64,000 bases of DNA from Spirometra erinaceieuropaei (lineage: Eukaryota > Platyhelminthes > Cestoda > Diphyllobothriidea > Diphyllobothriidae), in the NCBI GenBank assembly GCA_902702965.1, contig CACRXP010000006.1, forward strand, positions 2,818,142-2,882,141. The letters are read 5' to 3'. The position numbers and the translations under genes are program-made. Positions within the stretch are counted from its first letter, which is position 1. Each line of letters starts with the position of its first letter. Positions 52,665 through 63,824 of the stretch are shown piece after piece. The notes under the pieces are model-generated. The model was not told the DNA's origin. It made no database searches and saw only the letters and a program-made list of their open reading frames with translations.

Positions 52665-53669
52665 TCAGCAACAATTCATCAACTTTTTCGGCTTCTCTGG
52701 ACACTTGCAGTCTGGGTCCTGTTTCTGCTCCTCTTCAGACATCTCATCGGTCAGATGGGTCTGTAGTCTCTGCTTCGCGTAACAGGCCTCCGTAGTGTCT
52801 TTCACAATGTCCAAAAGTGGCCGATGACCGATAATTCCCTCGGGCAGATCAGTTGCACGCACCAGGTCCATGTGAACAAAGGGCCAGGTGTTATGCGCCG
52901 TCTTCTTGGTAACCTCCACCTGATGCGGTCTGCGCGTCATGGGCAGATTCCAGGTGCTGGAGTCATTGCAAGTCTCCGCCCTCTCCTCAATACTGCGCAC
53001 CTCTGTCCAGTACTTCTCTCCTCCATGATACCGTACCGAGAGCTCACGCATTCCCATCAGCCCGAAGATGGGCTCCACCTCCACCGCGTCGTAGGAGAAG
53101 GCGAAGTAGCGATCACACTCCTGCCGCGGTCCCGGTGGCTTGCAGGCGGCGACACTCTCCATCTCCTCACCACCCTCCCAGGTAACCGGTGTGAGGACTG
53201 AGGGCGCCGATGGGACCGCCTCAAACTCTGTGATTCGTACGCCGATGCAGGTGTCGCATTCATCGCAGACAGCCTGTTCAGCCTCCCTGTTCTGACCCTG
53301 GAGATTTTCCAGTACGTCAGCGCCAAAGGGAAGCTGTTGGCCGCTCAATTTCTTGCCAGCGGCCTTGATGCGTCTCACGTGGACATTCACTGGGTCGGTT
53401 ATGTAAATCGCACCGAACAGGCGATCATCCATGGTTTTACGCGCTGCCCGACCTGCCTCAGATCTGTAGGTGTCAATGTGACAGAGATCCAGCTTGAGGT
53501 AGCCAATCGGGGTGTTGCATTGACGGCAGGTCACTCTTCTACGTTTGTTGAGGGCCGAGAAGGCTGGAAACTCGGTTGAAAGTGGCGGTTGTTGTGATTC
53601 AACCTCGGGTGGCTGAGAATTGAGTTTTGTCGGTGGTGGAGGCTTGGGAATGATAAGCGGTGTGCACAT
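52665..53669 (-). CDS. Single-exon 334-aa protein with paired CxxC knuckles (possible Yippee/Mis18-like fold)
   Basis: Not assigned to a known gene. Residues 1-45 are Pro-rich and probably disordered. A C48-x2-C51 pair in VTCRQCNTPIGYL is followed by a basic helix, then GAIYITDPVNVHV (86-98) and a second pair C135-x2-C138 in AVCDECDTCIGVRI. This order resembles Yippee/Mis18 zinc-bound beta domains (CxxC, GxxYLxxxxVNV, CxxC..LGW), with about 84 residues between the pairs against about 50 in Yippee. The remainder has Trp/Tyr-rich segments (RYFAFSYDAVEVEPIF; NTWPFVHMDLV), an acidic/Lys tail, CKC (321-323) and a final Cys-Cys that recalls a prenylation site. The start codon follows GTAAA, and the minus strand has AATAAA about 215 bases past the stop. 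The frame is long and uninterrupted, with normal host-like composition, and is probably a real gene or an expressed retrocopy. Confidence 0.75.
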   Translation of the reverse strand: MCTPLIIPKPPPPTKLNSQPPEVESQQPPLSTEFPAFSALNKRRRVTCRQCNTPIGYLKLDLCHIDTYRSEAGRAARKTMDDRLFGAIYITDPVNVHVRRIKAAGKKLSGQQLPFGADVLENLQGQNREAEQAVCDECDTCIGVRITEFEAVPSAPSVLTPVTWEGGEEMESVAACKPPGPRQECDRYFAFSYDAVEVEPIFGLMGMRELSVRYHGGEKYWTEVRSIEERAETCNDSSTWNLPMTRRPHQVEVTKKTAHNTWPFVHMDLVRATDLPEGIIGHRPLLDIVKDTTEACYAKQRLQTHLTDEMSEEEQKQDPDCKCPEKPKKLMNCC

Positions 53670-53962
53670 TTTACGGACACGGCGAACGGTATGAGCGGTG
53701 ACAAGCTGGCATTCTGTTTGAATTTAGCCCTGATCGATAGATGCAGTTGCTTTGACCGAGGCGGTGGAACGACCAATAGAAAACTTATCTTAAGTGATAG
53801 CATAATGCAACGCAGGAGAGTGTGAAGTATGAAAAGTTACTTTAAAGGTGCGGTAATTCGAAATCCACCAGAAGAAAAACAACCGATGACATTTTTAAAA
53901 CCCTGGTTGAAATAAGATGAGAAAAGTGGTGTTCCTGTCAAAAAGATGACGAATGTGATTTC

Positions 53963-54855
53963 AGTGTTTAGCCTTTCTCACAAAATGTTAACAGAAATAA
54001 GGAAATAGGTTTTCGACCAGGGAGGATTACTTAGGTTGGGTGGCAAGATTAATTATCGAACAACAACCACGAAATACTTCAATCACCGGCTTTTGAATTA
54101 GTTTCTTTTCGGTCGCTTGCCAAAACCACATTCGGTAAATAAATGACTTTTCTCATTGATTTGAGACGCTCTCTTGAATTCAAACGTTTTACAGAACAAA
54201 TGCACAAAAATATCCTTTCTTGCTTGCAGTTGGTAGCGAATTCCGTCTCATCAAAATCCTATATTTCAAGAAAGAGTATCGTAACATGTTAAAAAAATTT
54301 TTTCCATAGCCGAATAATTATGAACACGATCTACCGTTGCATTTACTTTCCGTGTAAAAAAATTGCATACTTCTTTACGCTATTAAGCAAACGTCAAATA
54401 CGGCCCATTTTATGATAAATGTAGACAACGTTGTTAACTTCGCAAACAGAATTCATAAACAGACAAGTACGATGCTGTGTGCACAGACATTTCATAGTCT
54501 TGAAAGATCCCATAATTACAAACTTTAATATCGAAAGCTGCCCCTTTCTTAGGTACAAAATTTAAAGACAAAATCTGCTTCTAAACGAGAACGTTAAAGA
54601 AGTTTTTGTTCATGTTTTCTATAAATTTTTAGGGGTGTAAGGGGAGCAAAAATTAATAGAAATGCATACTACTGAAGTCGACAATTTTTGGGGGTTGTGG
54701 TTTCGACAGGCAACTGGAAAGAAGGCCAGCACACTGACGTAATTGAAATACCCTGGAATTATGCAGCACGATAGGTCATATAACAACCCTACCTAAATAA
54801 CTCCTTCTAATCGAAAACATATTTCAAAATATCGGCTGGCATTTCATGGGATGAT
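53963..54855. mobile_element. Foldback MITE, degenerate copy 5
   Basis: It follows the plan of copies 2 and 4 with many changes: ..CTCACAAAATGTTAACAGAA at the left; AATGACTTTTCTCATTGATTT and TTTACAGAACAAATGCACAA inside; ACTCCTTCTAATCGAAAACA and GGCTGGCATTTCATGGGATG at the right. The termini are eroded and no target duplication can be called. Confidence 0.6.
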
Positions 54856-55440
54856 GTCTTGATGCCATACCCATAGTTACGACCAAAAACCATCAAAAAT
54901 GCATTTACATGCTAATATACCTGGAAGGTAAAAATGAAAGTGTGTTACACCCACTGGTATAATAATTTAAAATGAAATGACAGTTCGACCGTTCTTTCCG
55001 ACTATGTCCACCGTATGCTCCACTGTAGGGTGAAAGCAGAGACGGCGATTTGCGCGTGATTTAGCTTAGTGCGACGGTAGACTTGCGCGGAATCTACCGC
55101 ACTCGCTTCTCTACCCACTTGGACCGCGCATCAAGACACAGTCAAGAAGATCGGAGGCGGAAGAGGACGCATGTGACTAGCACGGTGTAAACCCGCACCT
55201 TGGCGTACCACCATACACTCTGGCCCACAACATACATTAACCAGGAGTTTGCACAGCGAGGTGGCAGCGACTCGGACCTCACGGAGTGAGAATGGGCTAC
55301 ATTAAGAAGGATCCATTGCAGCCTGATTCTCAGTTCACCAGTCAGCCACCCCACAAAAAAACATACTGAGCTGACTGCGAGGTCCGATTTAATCCGTCAG
55401 TTTGCAAACTTCAAAGCCACGGCTTTTAGTGCACCGTAAT
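54856..55440 (+). repeat. Family Z repeat, second long copy
   Basis: Collinear with 44890-45400: GCCATACCCATAGTTACGAC, TGTTACACCCACTGGTATAA, AAATGAAATGACAGTTCGAC, GACGGCGATTTGCGCG and AGCCACGGCTTTTAGTGC. The pairing of a MITE-like end with family Z at both loci suggests one composite element. Confidence 0.6.
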
Positions 55441-55872
55441 TGCTTCAAGCGCGTGAGATTGTTTATAGTGAGGAGGAAGGTGCGCTGAGGCGTCGGTGTA
55501 ATTCTCTATTCCTACTCCCGTCCGCAAATTGTCTGGTTCGGGCAATGAGCGTAGTGGCTGACTGTCGGGAGTGCCTACACCCCCCCAAAAACAAGAGCCA
55601 ACCAATCACTGGAGGCCGCGGGTGCTTCCGCTACTCTTCCAGTTAGAATGACTTGGAGATTTCTATCACATTTTTGTGTTGCCTGTCGTGTTCTCCTTCT
55701 CTGCCGCGTTGGTATTGGGGAAAACAGTCGAGTGCGCACACTAGAAATGCCCATTACGTGCTTGCGTTGTGTGATGTTGTGTGTTGTCATGTGTGTTGTA
55801 GGTGTTGGTGAGGAGAGGTGTGGTGGTATAGTATAGACGGTAATTAAAAGGAAAAGGAGGCGTTCACTGGGA

Positions 55873-55940
55873 GAGGTTTATTGGAGGTCTGATGTTTCGA
55901 GTAGTCGTTTCTTATACCCATCTTCAGAGACTGAGAAGTC
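55873..55940 (-). ncRNA. Hammerhead ribozyme 3' of a PLE fragment
   Basis: Minus strand: stem I GUCU/AGAC (4 bp), CUGAAGA, an unpaired U, stem II GGGUA/UACUC around an 11-nt loop, GAA, ACAU, C, then AGACC and CCAATAAACC. Stem III ACAU is one change away from the ACGU palindrome seen in other copies. Position 7 is A, which is permitted. It lies downstream of the PLE remnant at 56100-57217 on the same strand, as in other PLEs. Confidence 0.65.
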
Positions 55941-56099
55941 ATGCACGCAGCTTTCCTTATATGGCGCACTTTGCTTGATGCCCGGCTCGCCAATGCCGCC
56001 TGTGTGGCTGCATCCGACCCGCATGTCACCGTGACTTGAATCCCGCCCGTCTTCGTCGGCCACGGCGATGGTTGACGGCCCCGATTGTATCGCGCTGTG

Positions 56100-57217
56100 A
56101 CTGTCCCCCGTCACGACTGTCCGTAAAACCAGATAAGGGAGGCAATGTGACGGTCGACAGAACAGCCCGTAGACATCCCGGCCTCTTGCACCTGTCTTGC
56201 TGTATGATCATCACCTGGGCCCACAATTTCAACGGCGTCAAAGTTGAAGATGTGTTCCATTTGGGCGGCATGGGTTGCCACCTCCGACTTTGGGTCCAAC
56301 CTTCGCACGGCCAACTTATGCTCGTGCATGCGCGTTTGCAGCCGTCAGCCAGTTTCTCCAACGTATTTGCACCTTCCGCAGCAGCATTGAAGTTAGTAGA
56401 CAACAGCCGACATCTCCTGCTTAGGGATCAGGTCTTTTGGCCGCATCACTTGCCGGCGGCTTGTTGAGTCGGGCCTGTGGGCAACGTCTATTCCGAGCGG
56501 CGCGAGGGATCTGGCTACGGCTTCGGAGATCCCTTTCATGTATGGAATGCTCCGCCACGATTTTGGCTGACTAGGTTCTTCATTCCGCTTCCTTGGTTGC
56601 TTTCGGCTCCGTTCAACGAATGTTCGCGGATAGCCGTTGGCTCTGAAGAGTTCTTGGAGGAGCTTCATCTCGTCCAGTTTGGCGACTGGAGGGCTGCAAT
56701 GAGTTCCCACCCGCCGCTACAGCGTGCGCACACAGCTTCGTTTGTGTTGCAGTGGGTGGTTTCTGTTGTAACTGAACATTTGGAGCGTGTTCGTCGGTCT
56801 TCTATGAACTGACGTCGCCAGTTTGCCGTCTGGTTGGCGGCAGACGAGAGCATCCAAGAATGAAAGTTTGATCTCCACTTCCTCTTTCATCGTGAACTGT
56901 AGGTCGGGAATGATTGAGTTTAGCAGCTCTTCATAGTAGTTAATTTTATCCTGATCGATGATTACGAAGGTATCGTCAACGTAGCGCGTCCAAAACTTGG
57001 GTTTGTATTCCCCGAACAGTCCTTCCACGAGTTTTTGCAGAATTGCCTCGGCAATGAGTCCGGAGATCGGTGAACCCATCGGAGTGCCCTTAATTTGTTC
57101 ATATGTGATCCCCTCATATGTAATCAAACCTTCGATACAACGCCCCCGGTGAACGCCTCCTTTTCTTTTGATATGCCACCTGGGAATCGCATTTTCAAAC
57201 CGGGGATTTTCTACCAC
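56100..57217 (-). pseudogene. PLE RT plus endonuclease remnant, 5'-truncated, frameshifted
   Basis: The minus strand reads YEQIKGTPMGSPISGLIAEA, FWTRYVDDTFVIIDQDK, LQFTMKEEVEIKLSFLDALV and NHPLQHKRSCVRTL in the first frame (57217-56717). It then shifts to KLLQELFRANGYPRTFVERS, SIPYMKGISEAVARSLAPLG and VAHRPDSTSRRQVMRP (56710-56393), and ends with MHEHKLAVRRLDPKSEVATH and VDRHIASLI (56329-56110). RT motifs B and C are intact, but at least two frameshifts and the missing 5' half make it non-functional. It is a sister subfamily to the PLE at 8889-11369. Confidence 0.85.
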
Positions 57218-57289
57218 AGGTTTTCATGGAGGCGCATGTGACCTAATATGCCCATTCCATGGCTGAATGTGCGAGAGCGGTGCAGGCAG

Positions 57290-59680
57290 TTAAGGCGACA
57301 TCAGTACTCCATTTATCGGCTCGCCAGTTTTCGTACGATGGATCCGCAAGTGATCGACCAGACCAATGCGTATGGTGAACGTGCAATGACAGTGTGGGCA
57401 AGATAGGTTGGGGGATGTTGGGTCGGTTGTCGTTGTGATGCTCCTAGTGGTGGGGGCACTGACCAATGGGTAGTTGATTGGGCTGGGGAAGGAAGGATAA
57501 GTTACTGTGTAGGGTGTGGCAGGTGTGTCGACACTGTGGTGAATTCCGCTGTCGTGGATACGCACGTCACCGAGTAGACCCATGCGGTGGGTGAATATAC
57601 GTGGACGGTGTGGACAGTGAAGGCGGATGCAGCGAGTGTATATGGGAGCTCTTGGCTCTGGGTCACAGATCTGCGACTGACTGACCAGTCCAATGCGTGA
57701 GGTGAATGTGCGGTCCCAGTAGGGACGAATTAGGACGGGATCCACATCGTTGAAGATGGGATGATAATGGTGAGGGTGGTGGCTGGCGGGCCATTGGGCG
57801 GGTTCTCCTCGGCGTAGAGAAGGGGAGCTGTTGTTGTCTCCGTCGTCATCGCCGCGCAGGTTGTGTCAGAGATGATGGAGATGACGGTGACCCACGGCGG
57901 CGGGACACGGAGATGTTGAGCACCGGCGGTAAGGGCGGTCGTCTTAATGGGCGCAGTGGGAGATAGGGGACGGCCGGATGAGCAGCGGTTGGCCTACGAG
58001 GCCAATCTTCTGGCAGAATGATCGCTGGCATCGCATGCATGTTGGGGGCAGTTGGGGGTTGGCGTTGCGGGTCAGTGGTGCCTGTGAATCGCGCGCTTCC
58101 CTTTTAATTTTGGCAGCGGCGAAGCAGTTGGCTTCATGGGTGGTTGCTCCAGCCTTCATTGCTCTTCTTATGGTCAGTCGGCTCTGTGCGAGGTCTTCCC
58201 AAGTCTTCAGGATGATCTGCAGGATGTCCATTTAGGGACGATTTTGACATCCTTGTCGACGAGCACCGTGGCGGCACCTTCGTACAACAGTTGGTTGGGC
58301 AGGCGTTCGTCCTCCATTCGCTCGAAGTAGCCGTTTCAGGGTAGTTGCACTTGTTCGTGCATGATGCGGTATGCTGAGGAATCCAGTCCGTTCCAGAACT
58401 TCAGTGTCCGGGACTCTATCCTGTTATCTCAGCTTTAGCGGCCGCTGAAGTCGACTGATGGGGAAATGGTTGAGCTTCGGCGCTTGTTTAGCATAGACTG
58501 CCGGAGTCTTTGACCCATACAGCGGTATCTTCAATATGACCGTCCTGCACATCTCCAGTTTGGCGTTAAGGCGAAGACTTGGCCCACCCATACGGCGTTT
58601 TTCAGCCGATCGAGGGTTTGGCTGGCCTAGGAGATCCGGTGAGCCACTTCGTCGTGGAGTTTGAGGCAGCCTGAGAGTTTGCTAAATAATTAGGCGAAAT
58701 TGTCCAGGATCTACAGTTGGGTATCGTTGACGTGAATTCCAGGAGCACTGTATGCAGTGTTGGTTGACGATTGATGCATGACTGTCGTTTAGTCCGCGTT
58801 TAAGGTCAGCCCAAAGTTGACGCAGCCGGAATTGAAGACTTCCATGCTTCGTTGCACGTCAGCTCCCATCCCGGGATTGGGTGCGCAGTCCTCAGCAAAG
58901 GGTAGAGTGGAAATAATAGTCGTAAAGAGACGCGTTGAGGCCTGCATGCGCCGGCTGTTGAGGAGGTGGTCGTCGGCCCTGTAAGCAATGGGAATCCAGT
59001 ATAGCAATAAACGAGGCTGAGAATGGATTTGCACTTCCTGGCACTTCTCTTACAGCTGGTGGTGATAAAGATCCTGCCAGTGGCTCCATTGTGACGTTGG
59101 AATCTACATTAACTTCCCGATGGAATTCCCCGTTCGACATGGTCATTGAGATGGTTGAGGGGGATTTTGGCGAAAATCTTCCAGGCGATGTTAAGCAGCA
59201 AGATGCCTATGTGGCTGTCAAATATTTGCCAATTCCCGATTGGCATGTAGAGATGGACGATTGTCGCATCCCCGAAATCCTGAGGAATTTGTCCTCCGGG
59301 CCGCATCGCCTGGAACAACGCCGTGAGTTGATCTACCAGCGGGGGCCACCGTGTCTGTAGGCTTCGACCGGAACTGCACCAGATCCCAATGCTTTTCCGC
59401 TGAAGAGTTGGTGCGCAGTCCTGGTTGTTTCGGGGAGAGAAGACAAGAGAACCAGGTCGTCCCTCGTTTCCACTTGAAGGAGTCAGTCTTTGGCGACATC
59501 GAAGAGAGTAGGCGGAGGGTTGATAACACTTCTGAAGTGCTCGGCCCAGCACTTCAGACGCAGCAATTTATTCGTCAGTAGCGTCGCCCCATCGGAGCTG
59601 AAATGCGGCGCGATTCCTTTGGTTTTGAGGCCATAGAACTCTTCAAGTGGTGCGACGCTGGGTTTACCACTACCTAACAT
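57290..59680 (-). pseudogene. RTE-like non-LTR retrotransposon with C2H2-finger tail, decayed
   Basis: In minus-strand order: a sequence before RT (KLLRLKCWAEHFRSVINPPP; RSTHGVVP); an RT N-terminus DFGDATIVHLYMPIGNWQIF and LLNIAWKIFAKIPLNHLNDH; a deletion; RADDHLLNSRRMQASTRL; the catalytic box LPFAEDCA (FADD changed to FAED) near 58880-58905; and a C-terminal part with WEDLAQSRLTIRRAMKAGAT, AAAKIKREARDSQ. Last come finger-like units TCMRCQRSFCQKIGLVGQ, LHCPHRPRIFTHRMGLLG and FTIRIGLVDHLRIHRTKTGE. The RT-plus-finger layout is what I recall from RTE-like elements of diphyllobothriidean tapeworms. Frameshifts, an internal deletion and the mutated active site make it inactive. Confidence 0.8.
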
Positions 59681-59689
59681 TCCTAGGTT

Positions 59690-61980
59690 TTCACCATACC
59701 TTCACCAAAAACTTATTCTGCTCCTTCGAATTCCTTAGCAGAGTACTCTTTTTTCCTAAATATCTTTGGAAGTAACGGTTCCCCCAGGAGATTTTTACAC
59801 TGCTTCGTTCGTAGCTTATTGTTTTTTCCACAAACCTCCAATTTGTGTATAGTATTATCAACGAGGGTATATTCAAAGGGTCAAATCGCCGGTGGACGTG
59901 AGAAACGTTGCCAACTTTACAAAAAATAATTTCAGAACGTCAATATACACCTGTCCGCTCACGCGGACCATTACTGTCTACATTATCTGTATTTTACCAA
60001 TTGACTCAATGTTAACACACTTGTTATAGTGCGCTCTGGACGTATAATAATAAAATTATTATTGTTGTGGTTAGTTTGGATGGGCGAGCGTTGGGAGATT
60101 AGGTGTGAGGGGAGTCGAAGAAGGCGCGGAAAACCGTAAACAGTTAACAGATCAATTGACAATTGACCACGGCAAATGTTGGGCCCGTGCGAAGTTCGTC
60201 TGCATGGACAAGACGGGATTGCATAGCCCCACTTGAACCGCTCCTACTATCGCTAGTAGACACTTTCCGGTGGTTGAGTAGTTCAATGGGACCTTGCAAA
60301 TCACACGGAAGGCTGTACGCAGGTCCACAGGATGCTCAAAACCAATCGCACGTGCAAGGATAACGCTGCTGGCCCTTCAATTTTGTCTTTTTTCAACCAG
60401 GCTGGGAGGTATTGGCTTACGCTTTTCAGTAAACGCCATATGTCCTCCTCAAATAGTCGCTCTACTCCCACCCGACTAGATCGACCCCCAATTGCGGGAA
60501 AAAATTATTATTTCTCGGCTTCTCAAATTACCCACACTTTTTTAATTTATAAGCTCGAAAGCCGTACCAATTTCCAATGAACCCTGACAAGCTAGCGCCT
60601 CAGCCGAGTTAATAGCCGGCTTAACACAGTGTCAAGTCAAGCAACCTGTACTGACGCTAACTGGGAGGCACACAAGTGAAGGGAAGCTCTGCCTCCCTGA
60701 AACTCTGACTTAGTTAAAATCACGTACTACTTAGAGGTGTCGACGGTCAAAGTGTTCGAGTTTCTGCAAGTCAGACTTCGCGTCCGCCAATCAGAATGAC
60801 ATTTCTCTTTCGCCTTATAAGTTTAGTGTTCTTCCGTAAAGTTATACAACCACCCAGGAGACACTTCGAAACGAAAGAACACATTAGCCGCATGTTAAAT
60901 CTGACAATCGCTCTCCATCTGATATTGTGGGAGAAACAGGACTTATGAAGCTGTAGAGGCGTTTCGAATCCTCCCATCAGTCAGGATGATAGGACTTGAA
61001 TAATCTCAGGCGGTTCACGCATTCAACGACTTGCTTATTGCAATTGGTGCACTATAGCCATTTCTTCTTCTCGACGTTTCGAAGCAACGCATTTACCACT
61101 TTTCCTCTGTGCTTGGCGGAACACGAGAGGTATCATCTTTTGTGAGTTACAGGAACGTTGGATGACCACAAATAAAGATGTGTACAGCAATCAAATGGAT
61201 CTGGAACAAGGAACATTGCGTCAAAAGTGTCCCGCTTTAATAAACATGGGCGGCTTCATTCTCCAGCGTGACAGTGCAGGACTGTAACGTCCCACGATCT
61301 GCACAGGGTTATTTGAATGAAGAGACACTTTTGGCGCGCGCGCTCGCGCGAACCCAGGATGATGATGGCGTAATTGCGTGTCGGTGAAAATGTTCGGTGT
61401 CCTTCCCTCTCACTACCGCCAATCTCCTTCCAGTAACGCTCCACAACGTTTGCGTCTCTCTACTCTGGCACCTCCCTCGACCCTCCCTTGCTGTTGCCCA
61501 TAGCGCTGTGTTTCCCACCGCGTATTCAGCTGGCAAGCCAATGTCGCCTTACCATCCAGACAGGTTACACCCTTGCTGTAAATCACCCGTTTATAATAAT
61601 AATTAACATTTTTACTTAGGACAATTCGAGGTCCGTCATAGCAAGTAAAAATAAATTTTCGTATAAATTTAAGAACAGATAGATAGAATATACAGTAAAT
61701 AGTTATTTAATAATTAGTCCGTTAAGAAAAATGATTAGCGGGCAGTGAAAACTCCATTATAGAATAAACAAAATGATTGGATTAAGTTTAAAGGAGAAGA
61801 ACTCGCCGTCATGAAAGGATAAAAGTGCGGGCAGGACCGGTCTGTGTGTGGCAGTGTATGACGGATTATAAACGGACATCGTCAGGGCAGAATTCATACA
61901 TCGGGTGAGGCTATTCGCGTCAGACTGGTGAGACAAAAGGGGCCCAAACGCAATCGGTCCCAGTCGGCCTTGAGTTCAGT
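59690..61980. other. No gene recognised
   Basis: AT-rich sequence with short frames that show no family motif or splice context. An alternating (GC)n stretch GGCGCGCGCGCTCGCGCG lies near 61333-61350 and could favour Z-form DNA. It is noted as composition only. Confidence 0.4.
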
Positions 61981-62026
61981 CGTGGAGGATGCAAGGGAGA
62001 TATTATCATGGGATCTCTTTGCAGAC

Positions 62027-62160
62027 TGACCAAATTATTAGTAGACGTCGAATATAGATGGTCCGCCGTGAGCGTCGACAGACCGTTTGAGGTCGAAATG
62101 GGGAGATGACATCAAGAACAGCGAAAATCGTCGCTGCGTGGGAGGACTTAGTAACCAATT
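62027..62160 (+). repeat. Inverted repeat arm (partner at 63825-63960)
   Basis: ACCAAATTATTAGTAGACGT, GTGAGCGTCGACAGACCG, TTGAGGTCGA and GCGAAAATCGTCG recur as reverse complements at 63825-63960 in the same order. The arms enclose two LINE fragments and a SINE tail, so either a composite element or two copies of one repeat in opposite orientation. Confidence 0.6.
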
Positions 62161-62289
62161 CAAAGCAGGGGCGGTAAAGATATAAGCGGGGACATTCTAC
62201 TTGATCTACCAGTAAATCCCAAGGGGACCCTTCTCAAAGTCAAAAATATGGATGTTCGGGAATGAAACTGCGAAAAGTGCCTTCATACT

Positions 62290-63110
62290 TTCCGGCGTAA
62301 TGTGCTTATGCTATTTTGATTTGAATATGGATAACTTAGGCAATAGCCTAATTTCTGGTAGAAGATTATTCCGAAGAAATGCAAATTTGGATGCAAAAAG
62401 AGGGAGTACTTAGATGTGGTGCAAAGAGGTGGCGAAATCACCATGGAGCAGTTGCACGTAACAAAAGACCGATCCGTCAGAGTAAAGGTGTCAGTGAGCA
62501 GGCAATTGAAGCTAGAGTTAATGCGAAAAAGGAATTAAAGGCCAGCTTCGAGTCTTGTAACCACAAAAACTTAATGTTCGTCAGATGACATCTCTGAGTG
62601 TAAGAAATACTAAATGCAAATTGAGAGAACAGATTCCGAGTGAAAACTCTCTGATAATTTTCGACTTTATTACGATCGCATGCGTTCATTATACCAAGGA
62701 AAGGACGGCAGTATTTGAGGACTGAGAGAACAAAAATTTGATAATGTCTTAGTTTCCTTTCCGGAAGAAAACATTATGTGATATTGACCCGCATATTCGT
62801 GCAGCTTTGGCAGAGATTCTATCTGCACGGTGTGATAAAGCAAGTTTATCTTTATAACTTAAACCTAGGTCCTTTGTGGTGACGCATTCTAAAAGTGGGT
62901 TATTCTAATTAATTGTGAGGCATGGAAGTTTGGCAAGGCCATATGATATTAAACTACACTTGGGCGATGAAAATTCTATCTGCCATGTTGAACTTCAACT
63001 GTTAAGCGTAGTAAGTCGGCATTCGTTTTTTTCGACACAAACATTTGCGACGTCTATAGAATAGGAGTAAACACGCTTGAGGTCATCGGCGTAAATTAAA
63101 GTTTATTATA
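62290..63110 (-). pseudogene. Non-LTR retrotransposon RT fragment with YADD box
   Basis: The minus strand encodes IYADDLKRVYSYSIDVANVC near 63100-63045, then SYGLAKLPCLTI, CVTTKDLGLSYKDKLALSHR, ADRISAKAARICGSI, MNACDRNKVENYQRVFTRNL and, by 62290-62370, a terminal NNLLPEIRLL-like segment in a shifted frame. The spacing is that of the RT palm-to-thumb region of a jockey/CR1-type LINE. Several stops and frameshifts are present. It differs from the CR1-like copy at 33450-34735. Confidence 0.75.
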
Positions 63111-63189
63111 TTCTGATTTCGGCTGAAATATCATTGAAACTGTACCTAAAAATTTCCTTCCATTGGGCCATTATCATTGAAAACGATGG

Positions 63190-63290
63190 TGTCTATGTGT
63201 GCATATATGTGTATATATTCCGAGGATTAGAGGCAGAGCCCTTGATGAACCTATTTATGTACAGTGCTTTCGCAGATTCGCACTCGAAAT
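63190..63290 (-). repeat. 3' end repeat of a CR1-like element
   Basis: The minus strand reads GCGAATCTGCGAAAGCACTG.. CATCAAGGGCTCTGCCTCTA and ends in ATATATACACATATATG. It is the reverse match of 33200-33285. It follows the CR1-like C-terminus at 63430-63660 on the same strand and is its likely 3' UTR. Confidence 0.6.
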
Positions 63291-63429
63291 GGAATTGCGG
63301 GCAGTTACAGTGTGGTCGGGCACAGTGCAATCGTAATGATACGGAAGTATATCAGATCAATCTAAATTAGTGCGGATAGGTTGTATATTACAATGTTTTA
63401 CAGAACTGGCAGTGGTTACTGTCAATGCC

Positions 63430-63660
63430 GATTTCTGTCAAAAATTAGGCGAGCAAATCTTTTTTTAAACATGCAAATTGTGTCAACTGTCACGATCTCG
63501 CTTGGAAGCGAGTTCCACGGTCGGACAACCCGCTGGCCGAATGAAAACTTTCTACGGTCTAACCACGTGCGCTCACTCTTGACTTTGTAGGCAACACCGC
63601 GTAATTGGTTTATACAGGCAAACTCAAAGAAGTCCTCCGTTCTTAATGAGCAACCTTGGC
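63430..63660 (-). pseudogene. CR1-like RT C-terminal fragment
   Basis: The minus strand reads LRTEDFFEFACINQLRGVAY, KVKSERTWLDRRKFSFGQRV and VRPWNSLPSEIVTVDTICMF. It aligns with FEDFFEFATTTNLRGHPLKL..VRVVKPWNELPADVAMSPSI at 33633-33850. Only the last about 75 codons remain. Confidence 0.78.
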
Positions 63661-63679
63661 CTCGGACAATCCGGACAAT

Positions 63680-63820
63680 CCAGAATGTCGGTAATACCCT
63701 TCTGCCTATATATCATGCGCCACTGTGCGGCTGCTGGTTGAGCTCGAGATAGAGCCCTTAAGGCTTAACGGAACGAGTGAGTTCCGTATGAACGATCGGT
63801 GAGCGCCACCTACCATTGAT
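63680..63820 (+). mobile_element. SINE tail fragment, plus strand
   Basis: GTCGGTAATACCCTTCTGCC, ATGCGCCACTGTGCGGCTGC, AGCCCTTAAGGCTTAACGGA, ACGAGTGAGTTCCGTA and CGATCGGTGAGCGCC match the tail of the SINE at 7170-7489 and the minus-strand piece at 15786-15885. Confidence 0.68.
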
Positions 63821-63824
63821 TGCT

